Notes under the pieces: model-generated
The model's database searches: none
What the model saw: the letters and a program-made list of their open reading frames with translations, nothing else
What the model was told of the DNA's origin: nothing
Assembly (NCBI GenBank): GCA_004144595.1
Contig: SEEM01000005.1
Span: 62,001-126,000, forward strand
Length of the DNA: 64,000 nucleotides
Source: Hyphomicrobiales bacterium
GTDB taxonomy: Bacteria; Pseudomonadota; Alphaproteobacteria; Rhizobiales; Beijerinckiaceae
Reading direction: 5' to 3'
Part shown: in pieces, positions 37,447 through 46,033 of the stretch
Layout: the number at the start of each line of letters is the position of its first letter
Position numbering within the stretch: the stretch's first letter is position 1
Translations under genes and position numbers: made by a program

Positions 37447-38145
37447 GCCCAAGGGCACGGCGGCGAGATGCACCGCCGCCAGCCCCAGCCCCGCCCCGAG
37501 CAGGCCGAGCGCGCTGCTGCCGATGACCGCTGCAGCGGCCGGGCCGCCGGCGCGCGTGTGCAGGATAATGATCAGGCTGGAGAGGATGATCGGCAGTCCG
37601 GCAAGGATGCCGGACCATTGCGGCCCGACGCGTTCGCTCAAGCCGGTCACGACCCCCACCAGCGCAGCGACGCAGGCCGCGCGGATCGGGATGGCATAGC
37701 GCGAGATCCCGGCCGGCGGCCTGGCGCGCACCCTGAGATAGGGCCGCACCAGCAGGTGCACCACGAACAGCGCGAGCACCGTCAGCACCGTCAACGGAGC
37801 CACCGACAGCGCCATGCTGCGAAGCCCCAGCAGCAGCACCGTCCAGATCGCCAGCGCTCCGCCGAGGGAGACGACAACGCCGTGGCGCTGGGCAAGCAGG
37901 ACATAGCTCAGGACGAAGCTGGCATGGGTTGCGTTGGCGTTCATCGTGCCGAGCGCGGCGCCCGCGACGAAGCCGGGTCCATGGTCGAGAGCCAGGAAGA
38001 CCAGGATCGGGCCGAGCGAGATCGGCAGGGTCGCGATCATCGCCGCCATCAGCGGCCCGGCCCGCTCGGCCAGCATCGAGCAGCTCACGACCACGCAGGC
38101 CGCGAGCGCCATCTTGAGAGGCAGCAGGGCGAGGCCCGTGCTCAA
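37360..38145 (-). CDS. Hypothetical multi-pass membrane protein coupled to tgt
   Basis: About 261 aa, eight or so hydrophobic segments, no family I can name ([46 protein letters not shown] at the start). The TTG start overlaps the tgt stop (TTGA, sharing TG), so it is translated by coupling from tgt; an internal ATG 11 codons later is the alternative. Its 3' end overlaps the convergent EamA gene by 87 nt, unusually long. The fusion with a queuosine gene operon gives no clear clue to function. Confidence 0.65.
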   Translation of the reverse strand: MSTGLALLPLKMALAACVVVSCSMLAERAGPLMAAMIATLPISLGPILVFLALDHGPGFVAGAALGTMNANATHASFVLSYVLLAQRHGVVVSLGGALAIWTVLLLGLRSMALSVAPLTVLTVLALFVVHLLVRPYLRVRARPPAGISRYAIPIRAACVAALVGVVTGLSERVGPQWSGILAGLPIILSSLIIILHTRAGGPAAAAVIGSSALGLLGAGLGLAAVHLAAVPLGSWTALGLGLAIAVGWNLVLLGLARRTSP

Positions 38146-39305
38146 GCCGGCTCGCCCCTTTCCCAGTCTTCCCGGGTCTCGGCGATGAAATCGTCGAGTT
38201 GTCCGGCAGCGATCGCAGCGCGCAGGCCTGCCATCAGGTCCTGGTAATAGGCGAGGTTCACCCAGGTCAGCAGCATCTTGCCGAGCATCTCCTCGGCCTT
38301 GACGAGATGGTGCAGATAAGCGCGCGACCAGCCGTTGGCGGCGGGGCAGGAGGATTGCTCGTCGACCGGGCGCGGGTCTTCCGCGTGCTTGGCGTTCTTC
38401 AGGTTCATCCGGCCGAAGCGGGTGAAGATCTGGCCGTGGCGCCCCGCCCGCGTCGGCATGACGCAGTCGAACATGTCGATGCCGCGCGCCACCGCTTTCA
38501 CGATATCGTCGGGCGTGCCGACGCCCATCAGGTAGCGCGGCTTCTCCTGGGGCAGATGCGGCTCGACCGTCTCGATCATCGCCAGCATCACGTCCTGCGG
38601 CTCTCCGACGGCCAGTCCGCCGACCGCATAGCCCTTGAGGTCCATGGCGGCGAGCTCCCGCGCGCTTTCGACGCGCAGATGCGGCACGTCCCCGCCCTGC
38701 ACGATGCCGAACAGCGCCCGCCCCGGATGATCGCCGAACGCCGTCTTGCAGCGCTCGGCCCAGCGCAGCGACAGGCGCATCGCCTTCTCCGCGACCTTTT
38801 CCTCGCAAGGCAGCGCCACGCATTCGTCGAGCTGCATCACGATGTCCGACCCGAGCAGGTTCTGGATCTCGACCGAGCGCTCGGGGCTCAGCATGTGCTT
38901 CGAGCCGTCGATATGGGAGCGGAAAGTCACGCCCTCATCGGTGAGCTTGCGCAGGTTGGCGAGCGACATCACCTGGAATCCGCCCGAGTCAGTGAGGATC
39001 GGGTGCGGCCAGTTCATGAACGTGTGCAGCCCGCCGAGCTTGGCGACGCGCTCTGCGCCCGGCCGCAGCATCAGGTGATAGGTGTTGCCGAGCACGACAT
39101 CGGCGCCGAGCGCCCTCACCTGCTCCGGATACATGCCCTTCACGGTCGCGGCGGTGCCGACCGGCATGAAGGCCGGCGTACGGATGACGCCGCGCGGCAT
39201 GGTGATCGCACCGGTGCGCGCGGCGCCGTCGCGGGCCGCGACCTTGAAACTGAATTCGGGTGTGGCAGCGATTTCGGGCTGCAGGACTTGAGGCTGAACG
39301 GTCAT
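38142..39305 (-). CDS. tgt: tRNA-guanine transglycosylase (Tgt)
   Basis: Exchanges guanine 34 for preQ1 in tRNAs with GUN anticodons, 387 aa. Present are [33 protein letters not shown] (D106) and FDCVMPTR (D280, the nucleophile region). The zinc site is altered: in the bacterial enzyme the ligands are C318, C320, C323 and H349 by Zymomonas numbering, and here the aligned residues are S318, C320, A323 and V349. The rest of the sequence looks intact. It is co-transcribed with the downstream membrane-protein gene by a TTGA overlap. Confidence 0.93.
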   Translation of the reverse strand: MTVQPQVLQPEIAATPEFSFKVAARDGAARTGAITMPRGVIRTPAFMPVGTAATVKGMYPEQVRALGADVVLGNTYHLMLRPGAERVAKLGGLHTFMNWPHPILTDSGGFQVMSLANLRKLTDEGVTFRSHIDGSKHMLSPERSVEIQNLLGSDIVMQLDECVALPCEEKVAEKAMRLSLRWAERCKTAFGDHPGRALFGIVQGGDVPHLRVESARELAAMDLKGYAVGGLAVGEPQDVMLAMIETVEPHLPQEKPRYLMGVGTPDDIVKAVARGIDMFDCVMPTRAGRHGQIFTRFGRMNLKNAKHAEDPRPVDEQSSCPAANGWSRAYLHHLVKAEEMLGKMLLTWVNLAYYQDLMAGLRAAIAAGQLDDFIAETREDWERGEPA

Positions 39306-39370
39306 GGCCAGCGAGGTAGAGCAGCGCGCGGGTTTAGGGAAGACACCCGCGCGCCGGATGCCCCTCTCTC

Positions 39371-39474
39371 GTCGTCATGCTCGGGCTTGACCCGAGCATC
39401 TCATGACCAGAGGGCTCAGCCCTTTTCTGCGCGAGATTCTCGGGTCCACGCTGCGCGTCGCCCGAGAATGACGG
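39371..39474. repeat. Intergenic palindromic repeat, family B (copy 1)
   Basis: A bipartite palindrome. The left part GTCATGCTCGGG-N4-CCCGAGCAT is a stem-loop (TGCTCGGG with CCCGAGCA), then comes a spacer, then GAGATTCTCGGGTC and its mirror CGAGAATGACGG. Copies with the same two halves lie at 42254-42362 and, in reverse order, at 62058-62156. It sits between two genes read in the same direction (ArsC-like, then tgt further left). Confidence 0.65.
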
Positions 39475-39486
39475 AGCATGGAGGGC

Positions 39487-39843
39487 TCACCCCTTCGCGA
39501 CTGCGTCAGCATAGATCTCCGGCTTGAAGCCGACGATCGTCTTGCCTTGGCCCAGGTCGAGCACCGGCCGCTTGATCATCGAGGGCTGCGCCAGCATCAG
39601 CGCGATCGCCTTTGCGGCGTCGAGCCCCTGCTTCTCGGCATCCGGCAATGCCCGGAAGGTCGTTCCGGCGCGGTTCAGCACGGTCTCCCAGCCATGCTCC
39701 TCGACCCAGCGTTCGAGCGAGGCCTTTTCGATCCCGCTCGCCTTGTAGTCATGGAACCCCGCCGCGACGCCGTGGCCGTCGAGCCAGGCGCGCGCCTTCT
39801 TCATCGTGTCGCAATTCTTGATGCCGTAGATGGTGATAGCCAC
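39487..39843 (-). CDS. ArsC family (Spx/YffB-like) reductase
   Basis: About 118 aa, thioredoxin-like fold of the ArsC/YffB group, which uses one cysteine with glutathione or an unknown partner. ITIYGIKNCDTMKKARAWLDGHG carries the active-site Cys (about residue 11), and KRPVLDLGQGKTIVGFKPEIY carries the conserved Arg. The start is GTG at 39843, chosen because the ATG further upstream would include GST gene sequence. It lies 13 nt after the GST gene, in one operon. True arsenate reduction is not assured. Confidence 0.78.
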   Translation of the reverse strand: MAITIYGIKNCDTMKKARAWLDGHGVAAGFHDYKASGIEKASLERWVEEHGWETVLNRAGTTFRALPDAEKQGLDAAKAIALMLAQPSMIKRPVLDLGQGKTIVGFKPEIYADAVAKG

Positions 39844-39856
39844 GTCGCGACCCCGC

Positions 39857-40564
39857 TCAGGCTGGGCGCTTCGGGCTGTCGAGGCCGCGCTGCACGGCCG
39901 GGCGCGACAGGCAGCGCTCCAGCCAGATCGGGACATGGGTCAGCTTGGAATAGTCGACGAGCTCCCCCGCGCCATAGAAGCCGACGAGATTGCGGACCCA
40001 GCCGAGCAGCGCGATATCGGCGATGCTGTAGTCGTCGCCCATGATCCAGGTGTGGCTCGCAAGCCGGGTCTCGAGCACCGCGAGCAGGCGCTTGCTCTCG
40101 CTGGCATAGCGGTCGCGCGGGCGCTTGTCCTCGTATTCGCGGCCGGCGAACTTATGGAAGAAGCCGAGCTGGCCGAACATCGGGCCGACCGCCGCCATCT
40201 GGAAGAACACCCACTGGATGGTCTCGTAGCGGGCGGCGGGGTCCTTCGGCAGGAGCTTGCCGGTCTTTTCGGCGAGATAGAGCAGGATCGCGCCGGATTC
40301 CCACAGGCCGAACGGCTTTCCGCCGGGGCCGTTGGGGTCGATGATCGCCGGGATCTTGCCGTTGGGGTTCAGCGACAGGAATTCCGGCCCCCAGGTCTCG
40401 TTCTTGCCGATGTCGATGAGATGCGGCTCGTAGGGCAGCTCCAGCTCCTCCAGCGCGATCGAGACCTTCACACCGTTCGGCGTCGGCAGCGAATAGAGCT
40501 GGATGCGTTCGGGATGCGCGGCGGGCCAGCGCTTGGTGATCGGGAAGGCGGACAAATCGGCCAT
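39857..40564 (-). CDS. Glutathione S-transferase (YfcG/YghU-like)
   Basis: 235 aa, cytosolic. The N-terminal thioredoxin-fold has RIQLYSLPTPNGVKVSIALEEL, with the TPNG motif in place of a catalytic Cys/Ser/Tyr, then GKIPAIIDPNG and FGLWESGAILLYLAEKTGKLLP. The C-terminal helical domain has YSIADIALLGWVRNL. This matches the Nu-class (YfcG/YghU) disulfide-bond reductases. The start ATG at 40564 has AGG in GGTAGG close by. The ArsC-like gene follows at 13 nt. Confidence 0.83.
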   Translation of the reverse strand: MADLSAFPITKRWPAAHPERIQLYSLPTPNGVKVSIALEELELPYEPHLIDIGKNETWGPEFLSLNPNGKIPAIIDPNGPGGKPFGLWESGAILLYLAEKTGKLLPKDPAARYETIQWVFFQMAAVGPMFGQLGFFHKFAGREYEDKRPRDRYASESKRLLAVLETRLASHTWIMGDDYSIADIALLGWVRNLVGFYGAGELVDYSKLTHVPIWLERCLSRPAVQRGLDSPKRPA

Positions 40565-40848
40565 GGTAGGCTCCGTCTGAATCGGATGAGGCTTCGGCCG
40601 CAGACGATAGAGCCGGCCGCCCCCAAAGCAACGGCCCGTAGCCGCGCCGGCCGCAAACCGGCCTTGCATCGCTGCATGAACCGCGACGCGCCCAGCGAAT
40701 TCCGCAGGGCAGCCAGTCGCCCTAGCCGCCCTGCCCGCGCTTGAGCGCCACTCACCCCGCGTTTAGGCTGCCTTCGGTGGCCGCACGGTCGCCACTTGCG
40801 CCCCCGCTTGGCGGGCGGCACGGATTCCTCTCCTGTCAGGCATTGGCT

Positions 40849-42228
40849 ATGGCTTCCTCAGACGCACTCGCCGCGGTCTTCGATCATATCGAGGCGAACC
40901 GCAGCGCCTTCCTCGACCGCCTCATCGCGTATCTGCGCCATCCCAGCATCAGCGCCGAGAATATCGGCATCGCCGAGGTCGGCGTCCTGCTCGTCGATAT
41001 GCTGACCGAGATCGGCCTCGAAACCAGCCTGATCTCGACCGAGGGCCACCCGGTCGTCGTCGCGCGCTGGGAGAAGGCGCCGGGCAAGCCGACCGTGCTG
41101 CTCTACGGCCATTACGACGTGCAGCCGCCCGACCCGCTCGACAAATGGGTCTCGCCCCCCTTCGAGCCGACGATCCGCGACGGCCGGCTCTATGCGCGCG
41201 GCGTCGGCGACAACAAGGGCCAGCATTTCGCCCAGATCCTCGCGATCGAATCCCATCTGAGGGTCCATGGCGAACTGCCCTGCAACGTCATCCTCGTGCT
41301 TGAGGGCGAGGAGGAGATCGGCAGCCCGAACATCGCCGGCTTCGTCCGCGCCAATCCGCATCTGCTGAAGGCCGACCTAGCCGTCACCGCCGATGGCCCG
41401 CGTCATGCCAGCGGCGCGCCCTCGATCAAGTTCGGCTCGCGCGGCGTCGTCTCCTTCGACCTGCGCTGCCGCCACGCCAGCCGCGACGTCCATTCCGGCA
41501 ATTTCGGCGGCGTCGTACCGAACCCGATCTGGACGCTGGTGCATCTGCTCGCGACGATGAAGAACCCCGAGGGCCAGATCACCATCGATGGCCTGCACGA
41601 TGCCGTCGAGCCGCCGACGGCGGAGGAGCTCGAAGCGGTCGCGCGCCTGCCGCTCGATATCGAGGCCTTCAAGCAGGGGGTTGGCCTCACCCGCCTCGAC
41701 GCGCCGGCAGATCGCCCGTTCTACGAGCGCCTCTGCTTCCGCCCGACCCTGACGATCAACGGCTTCCATGGCGGCTATGGCGGGCCGGGCACCAAGACCG
41801 TGCTGCCGAACGAGGCGCTGGTGAAATGCGACATCCGCCTCGTCGAGGCGCAGGACCCGGAGGACATCCTGCGCAAGGTCCGGGCGCACGTCGAAAAGCA
41901 CGCGCCGGAGGTCGAGTTTATCGCCGAGGAGAAGGGCATGCAGCCCTCCAAAACCTCGATCGCCTCGCCCTATACCGCGCCGCTGCGTCGCGCCTTCGTT
42001 GCCGCGCAGGGCGAGGAGCCCCTGCTGATCCCCGCCGGCTTCGGCAGCCTGCCGAACTACGTCTTCACCAAGATTCTCGGCATCCCCGCCTTCGTGACGC
42101 CCTACGCCAATCACGACGAGGCGAACCACGCCCCCAACGAGAACATGACGCTGGACTGCTTCCATAGCGGCGTGCGCACGGGCGCGGCCCTGCTGCACGA
42201 GCTCGGGCTGTTGGGAAAGGCGGACTGA
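40849..42228 (+). CDS. M20 family dipeptidase
   Basis: Di-zinc carboxypeptidase or dipeptidase, 459 aa from the ATG at 40849 (an in-frame ATG at 40741 would add a proline-rich head that looks noncoding). Metal-binding motifs are LLYGHYDVQPPD, RGVGDNKG, LEGEEEIGSPN and, at the C-terminal, NHDEANHAPNE. The dimerisation lid is between about residues 205 and 330. The long M20 group (CNDP-like) acts on dipeptides. It lies about 230 nt before the crotonase gene, which is in the opposite direction. Confidence 0.86.
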   Translation: MASSDALAAVFDHIEANRSAFLDRLIAYLRHPSISAENIGIAEVGVLLVDMLTEIGLETSLISTEGHPVVVARWEKAPGKPTVLLYGHYDVQPPDPLDKWVSPPFEPTIRDGRLYARGVGDNKGQHFAQILAIESHLRVHGELPCNVILVLEGEEEIGSPNIAGFVRANPHLLKADLAVTADGPRHASGAPSIKFGSRGVVSFDLRCRHASRDVHSGNFGGVVPNPIWTLVHLLATMKNPEGQITIDGLHDAVEPPTAEELEAVARLPLDIEAFKQGVGLTRLDAPADRPFYERLCFRPTLTINGFHGGYGGPGTKTVLPNEALVKCDIRLVEAQDPEDILRKVRAHVEKHAPEVEFIAEEKGMQPSKTSIASPYTAPLRRAFVAAQGEEPLLIPAGFGSLPNYVFTKILGIPAFVTPYANHDEANHAPNENMTLDCFHSGVRTGAALLHELGLLGKAD

Positions 42229-42253
42229 GATAGCGCTATCGGGCAGCCCAAGG

Positions 42254-42362
42254 CCGTCATGCTCGGGCTTGACCCGAGCATCTCATGCCGAAGAGTGCAT
42301 CCGGCGCCCCTTCCAGCCTGAGATTCTCGGATCTCCCCTTCGCTGCGTCCGAGAATGACGGC
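42254..42362. repeat. Intergenic palindromic repeat, family B (copy 2)
   Basis: Same two-part structure as the copy at 39371-39474: GTCATGCTCGGG with CCCGAGCATCTC, then a variable middle, then GAGATTCTCGGATC with CCGAGAATGACGG. It lies between the convergent M20 and crotonase genes and could act as a bidirectional terminator. Confidence 0.65.
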
Positions 42363-42427
42363 TGGGTAGGGAGCCCCGGAGGTCAAGCGCGGGATGACGG
42401 CGTGGTTCGGGTGGCAAATTGGAGGCG

Positions 42428-43210
42428 CTACCTGCCCTGCCAGTTCGGCGTCCGCTTGCCCAGAAACGCCTCCATCCCCTCGCGGAAATCGGCGCTGGTA
42501 TAGCAGAGCGTCACAAGGTCGTGGCCGTCGATGCCCGCAGCGGTCGCTGCCGTCAGGCGGCGCATCGCCTCCTTGGTCGCGCGCATCGTCAGGGGCGCGT
42601 GGCCGGCAATGATTTCGGCCAATTCGCGAGCCCGCCGCATCAGCGCCCCATGGTCCGGCACCAGCTCGTTATAGAGGCCGATGCGCGCGCCCTCCTCCGC
42701 CTCGACCAGCCGGGCGGTGAAGACGATATCCTTGACCCGCGCCGGTCCGAGGATGGCGTAGAGCCGTCCGTAATTCTCCATCGACAGGCAGTTGCCGAGC
42801 GTGCGCGCGATCGGGAAGCCGAAGCGGGCCGTCTCCGTCGCGATGCGCAGGTCGCAGGCGAGCCCGATCGCCGCCCCGCCGCCGGTGAAGGCGCCGGAGA
42901 TCGCGGCGATCGTCGGTATCGGGCAGCGCTCGATCGTCTGGATCACCGTCTCGATCCGCTCCTCATAGGCCAGCGCATCCTCGGCGCTGGAGAAGGCGCG
43001 GAACTGCGCGATGTCGGTGCCGGCGGCAAAGGCCTTCTCGCCCGCGCCGGTCATGACGATGACGCGCGGATCGCCATGCGCGGCCGGGTCGCGGCAGATC
43101 TCGGCGATGCGCTCGTACATGGCGAAGGTCAGCGCGTTGCGCGCCTGGGGTCGGTTGAGCGTGATCGTGCCGACCTCGCCTTCGACCGCATACAGGATTT
43201 CGTCGTTCAC
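42428..43210 (-). CDS. Crotonase (enoyl-CoA hydratase/isomerase) family protein
   Basis: 260 aa. The oxyanion-hole GGG (110-112) lies in the typical SGAFTGGGAAIGLACDLRIA. The two catalytic glutamates of enoyl-CoA hydratase (E144 and E164 in the rat enzyme) align with A114 and I134, so water addition is unlikely and isomerase, lyase or hydrolase-type chemistry more probable. CoA-binding parts look normal (AGTDIAQF). It follows the CoA-transferase by 11 nt in one leftward operon, so it probably acts on the CoA ester made there. Confidence 0.85.
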   Translation of the reverse strand: MNDEILYAVEGEVGTITLNRPQARNALTFAMYERIAEICRDPAAHGDPRVIVMTGAGEKAFAAGTDIAQFRAFSSAEDALAYEERIETVIQTIERCPIPTIAAISGAFTGGGAAIGLACDLRIATETARFGFPIARTLGNCLSMENYGRLYAILGPARVKDIVFTARLVEAEEGARIGLYNELVPDHGALMRRARELAEIIAGHAPLTMRATKEAMRRLTAATAAGIDGHDLVTLCYTSADFREGMEAFLGKRTPNWQGR

Positions 43211-43221
43211 GCAGGCCTCCG

Positions 43222-44415
43222 TCAGATCACGCCATCGGCCCGCAAGCGCGCGAGCCCGGCTTCGTCATAGCCGAGATCGGCCAGGATCTCGTCGTTATGG
43301 GCGCCGGCCGCAGGCGTCGGCGTCGCGACGTCGGCGGGGGTGCGCGACAGCGTCACCGGCTGGCCGATCAAGCGGATATCGCCGAGTTCGGGATGGCTCA
43401 CCGGCTTCGCGATGCCGAGATGGCGCACCTGCGGGTCCTCGAACATCTCGTCGACCGCATAGATCGGCCCGGCCGGGACGCTGTTGCGTTCCATTTCCGA
43501 GAGCCAATGCGCGCTGTCTGCAGCCGCGAATATATCCTCGATCAGCTCGCGCAATTCCGGCCGGCGGGCGAAGCGCTTCTCGGTGCTGTCATAGCGCGCA
43601 TCGGAGCCCCATTCCGGCCGCCCGATCGCCCGGCAGAAGGAGCGCCACTGCTCCTCCCCGCCGACGCCGAGATTGATCGCGCCGTCGCGCGTCCGGTAGA
43701 CCCCCATCGGCGTCTGGTAGGGATGATCGTTGCCCGATTGCGGCGGCACCGAGCCTTCGACGAGATAGCGCGCCGCCTGGAAATCCATCATCGCGATCTG
43801 GGCTTCGAGCAGCGAGGTCTGGACCCACTGCCCTTTCCCCGAAACGGCCCGCTCCTGCAGCGCCACCAGCGCGCCGACCGCGCCATAGAGCCCGGCCGAG
43901 GAATCGGCGAGCGCGATGCCCGCCCGGACCGGCCCCTGGCCCGGCAGCCCAGTCACCGACATCATCCCGCCCATGCCCTGCGCGATCTGGTCGAAGCCGG
44001 CGCGCGTCCGGTACGGGCCGGACTGGCCGAAGCCGGAGATCGAGACCAGGATCAGGCGCGGGTTGCGCGCATGCAGCGTTTCGAAATCGAGCCCGAGCCG
44101 CTCCTTCACATCGGGGCGAAAGTTCTCGACGACGAGATCGGCGTCGTCGACGAGCTTCATCAGGATCGCCTTGCCCTCGGGCGTCTTGAGGTTGAGCGCC
44201 AGCGAGCGCTTGTTGCGATGCAGGTTCTGCATGTCGTAGCCGAGGCGCGGACCGCTCATGTTCTCGTTGGGGTCGAGCCCCGGCGGGCTCTCGACCTTGA
44301 TCACATCCGCGCCGAAATCGGCAAAGACCCGCACGCAGGTCGGCCCGGCCCGGACCCGCGTCAGGTCCAGCACCTTGAGCCCGGTGAGCGCGGTTGAGGG
44401 TTTCGGCTGCGGCAT
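43222..44415 (-). CDS. CaiB/BaiF (family III) CoA-transferase
   Basis: Moves CoA between carboxylic acids by an aspartyl-CoA intermediate, 397 aa. The start is ALTGLKVLDLTRVRAGPTCVRVFADFGADVIKVE, with the conserved Asp171 in IALADSSAGLYGA as nucleophile. The substrate acid is not identified. It is first in a two-gene operon with the crotonase. A perfect 22-bp palindrome starts 6 nt before the ATG and overlaps the predicted transcription start, so a repressor probably controls it. Confidence 0.88.
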   Translation of the reverse strand: MPQPKPSTALTGLKVLDLTRVRAGPTCVRVFADFGADVIKVESPPGLDPNENMSGPRLGYDMQNLHRNKRSLALNLKTPEGKAILMKLVDDADLVVENFRPDVKERLGLDFETLHARNPRLILVSISGFGQSGPYRTRAGFDQIAQGMGGMMSVTGLPGQGPVRAGIALADSSAGLYGAVGALVALQERAVSGKGQWVQTSLLEAQIAMMDFQAARYLVEGSVPPQSGNDHPYQTPMGVYRTRDGAINLGVGGEEQWRSFCRAIGRPEWGSDARYDSTEKRFARRPELRELIEDIFAAADSAHWLSEMERNSVPAGPIYAVDEMFEDPQVRHLGIAKPVSHPELGDIRLIGQPVTLSRTPADVATPTPAAGAHNDEILADLGYDEAGLARLRADGVI

Positions 44416-44420
44416 CGGTC

Positions 44421-44471
44421 TTCGCTCCCGTACGGGAGCGAACTATCCGGTACGGTACGCCGTGCGGTCAA
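44421..44471 (-). promoter_or_regulatory. Promoter and 22-bp palindrome before the CoA-transferase gene
   Basis: On the minus strand TTGACC (44466-44471) is followed 18 nt later by GATAGT (44442-44447), giving a plausible -35/-10 pair. Directly downstream lies a perfect palindrome, 44421-44442, with arms TTCGCTCCCGT and ACGGGAGCGAA; its one edge touches the -10 box and it ends 5 nt before the CoA-transferase start codon. It may be a repressor operator or a hairpin over the ribosome-binding site. No regulator gene is adjacent. Confidence 0.55.
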
Positions 44472-44520
44472 TGGCAGGGCGCATGCTGCATGCAGAAGTT
44501 GGGCGCATGGCGAGCCCCTT

Positions 44521-44562
44521 TGTCATTCCAGGGCGCGCCGCATGCGTGAACCCGGAATGACA
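44521..44562. repeat. Intergenic palindromic repeat, family A (copy 2, short)
   Basis: Short copy: TGTCATTCCAGGG on the left and CCCGGAATGACA on the right, with a 17-nt middle. The outer arms are mirror images apart from one base. It lies between the aminotransferase gene and the CoA-transferase promoter. Confidence 0.6.
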
Positions 44563-44582
44563 GGGGGTGAGGCCTGAAACTG

Positions 44583-45899
44583 CTACGCCACTGCCTGCGC
44601 CGCGTCGCGCACTGCCGCCAGCGTGGCATCGACCACCGCCGAGTCGTGCTCCGACGACACGAACCACGCGCCGCGCTCAAGCACGCGCACGCCGCGCTTG
44701 AGCAGCTCATGGGCGAAGCGGCTATAGGCGGCCTTGTCGGCACTCGCGACGTCCCGGTAGTTCCGCGCCGGGGCATCGAGCCCGAACGCGACATGGAACA
44801 TCAGCGGGAAGCCGGCGACCTGCGCCTTGATGCCCGTCTCCTCGAGGATCGTACGGATGCCGTCCTGCAGGCGCTGGCCATGGACGGAGCTGCGCTCGTA
44901 ATGTTCCGGCGTCAGCGCCTTCTGGGTCGCGACCAGCGCCGCCATTGCCACCGGCTGGGCATTGAAGGTGCCGCCATGCAGCACGCCGTCGGCGAAGAGG
45001 TCGAGCAGGTCGGCCCTACCGGCGATCGCCGCGACAGGGAAGCCGTTGGCGATCGCCTTCGCCATCAAGGTGAGGTCGGGCGTGACGCCGAAGCGCTCCT
45101 GGGCCCCGCCGCGCCCGAGCCGGAAACCGGTGATGACCTCGTCGAAGATCAGGATCGCGCCATGCTTGCGGCAGGCGGCGAGCGCGCCCTCCAGATAACC
45201 CGGCGCAGGCGCAATGGCGCCCTGGTTGCACATCGCCGGCTCCATCAGCACGGCGGCGATATCGCCCTTGGCAAGCCGTGCCTCGAGTGCCGCAAGGTCG
45301 TTCCAGCCGAGGATCGAGAGCCCCTCGCCGGCTTGCGGGTCCTGGCCCTTGCTGCCGATCACCGGCGTCGGCGCGTCTTCCGGCCCGGCCGCGTTCAGCC
45401 CGGGCGCCGTCGACCACAGGATGTTGTCGAACCAGCCGTGATAATGTCCCTCGAACTTGACGATGGTGTGCTTGCCCGTCGCGGCGCGCACCAATCGCAT
45501 GGCCGCCTGCGCCACCTCCGAGCCGGACGAGCCGAAGCGCAGGCGCTCCGCCGAGGGGATACGCTCGCAGATCAGTTGCGCCGCTTCCGCCTCGATCGGC
45601 ATCTGGCCGGCGAACAGAATGCCTTTCTCGGCCTGGCGCTTCACCGCCTCGATGACCGGCGCCGGCGTGTGGCCGAGCACGGTCGCGCCCATGCCGCAGT
45701 AATAGTCGATGATCCGGTTGCCGTCGGCGTCGATCAGATAGGCGCCCTCGCCGCGCTCGAAGACGAGCGGTCCAGGCTGCATGCCCAGCCGGAAATTGCT
45801 GTTCACGCCACCCGCGATGAAACGCGCATTCGCCGCGATCTGCCGGGCGGATTCGTCGAAGCGCAGAGCGCCCGCCTGCTGGCTGCCGTTGCCTGTCAC
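44583..45899 (-). CDS. Class III aminotransferase (glutamate-1-semialdehyde mutase-like)
   Basis: PLP-dependent enzyme, 438 aa, cytosolic. Signatures are RIIDYYCGMGATVLGHTPAPVIEAVK, RFGSSGSEVAQAAMRLVRAATG, the Asp of LIFDEVITGFRLG and the PLP lysine K281 in LMAKAIANGFPV. It resembles glutamate-1-semialdehyde aminomutase in these motifs, but the context (IclR regulator, peptide import, CoA-transferase) suggests catabolic transamination of an unusual amino acid and not haem synthesis. It is read divergently from iclR; the gap carries two copies of the putative IclR-site pattern. Confidence 0.83.
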   Translation of the reverse strand: MTGNGSQQAGALRFDESARQIAANARFIAGGVNSNFRLGMQPGPLVFERGEGAYLIDADGNRIIDYYCGMGATVLGHTPAPVIEAVKRQAEKGILFAGQMPIEAEAAQLICERIPSAERLRFGSSGSEVAQAAMRLVRAATGKHTIVKFEGHYHGWFDNILWSTAPGLNAAGPEDAPTPVIGSKGQDPQAGEGLSILGWNDLAALEARLAKGDIAAVLMEPAMCNQGAIAPAPGYLEGALAACRKHGAILIFDEVITGFRLGRGGAQERFGVTPDLTLMAKAIANGFPVAAIAGRADLLDLFADGVLHGGTFNAQPVAMAALVATQKALTPEHYERSSVHGQRLQDGIRTILEETGIKAQVAGFPLMFHVAFGLDAPARNYRDVASADKAAYSRFAHELLKRGVRVLERGAWFVSSEHDSAVVDATLAAVRDAAQAVA

Positions 45900-45941
45900 T
45901 GCGTTGCCTCCTGCTTGTTGCCCCGACCAGACCAGACCGTC

Positions 45942-45981
45942 CGCTCCGCGTAAAGGAACAGCGGTTTCGTCTTGCGGAATT
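45942..45981. promoter_or_regulatory. Two variant IclR-type sites between aminotransferase gene and iclR
   Basis: Site C1 (45942-45960) is CGCTCC-N7-GGAACA and site C2 (45963-45981) is GGTTTC-N7-GGAATT. Both match the pattern TGTTCC-N7-GGAACA found upstream of the M81 and peptide transporter genes, with mismatches in one half. Reading rightward, C2 is followed after exactly 8 nt by TTGATC (45990-45995), the spacing seen at the other sites, so iclR is probably autoregulated. Confidence 0.5.
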
Positions 45982-46033
45982 TGCTTTCGTTGATCATGCT
46001 GGCTCGCAAGGGAGCCCGACCACAGGAGCGGCC

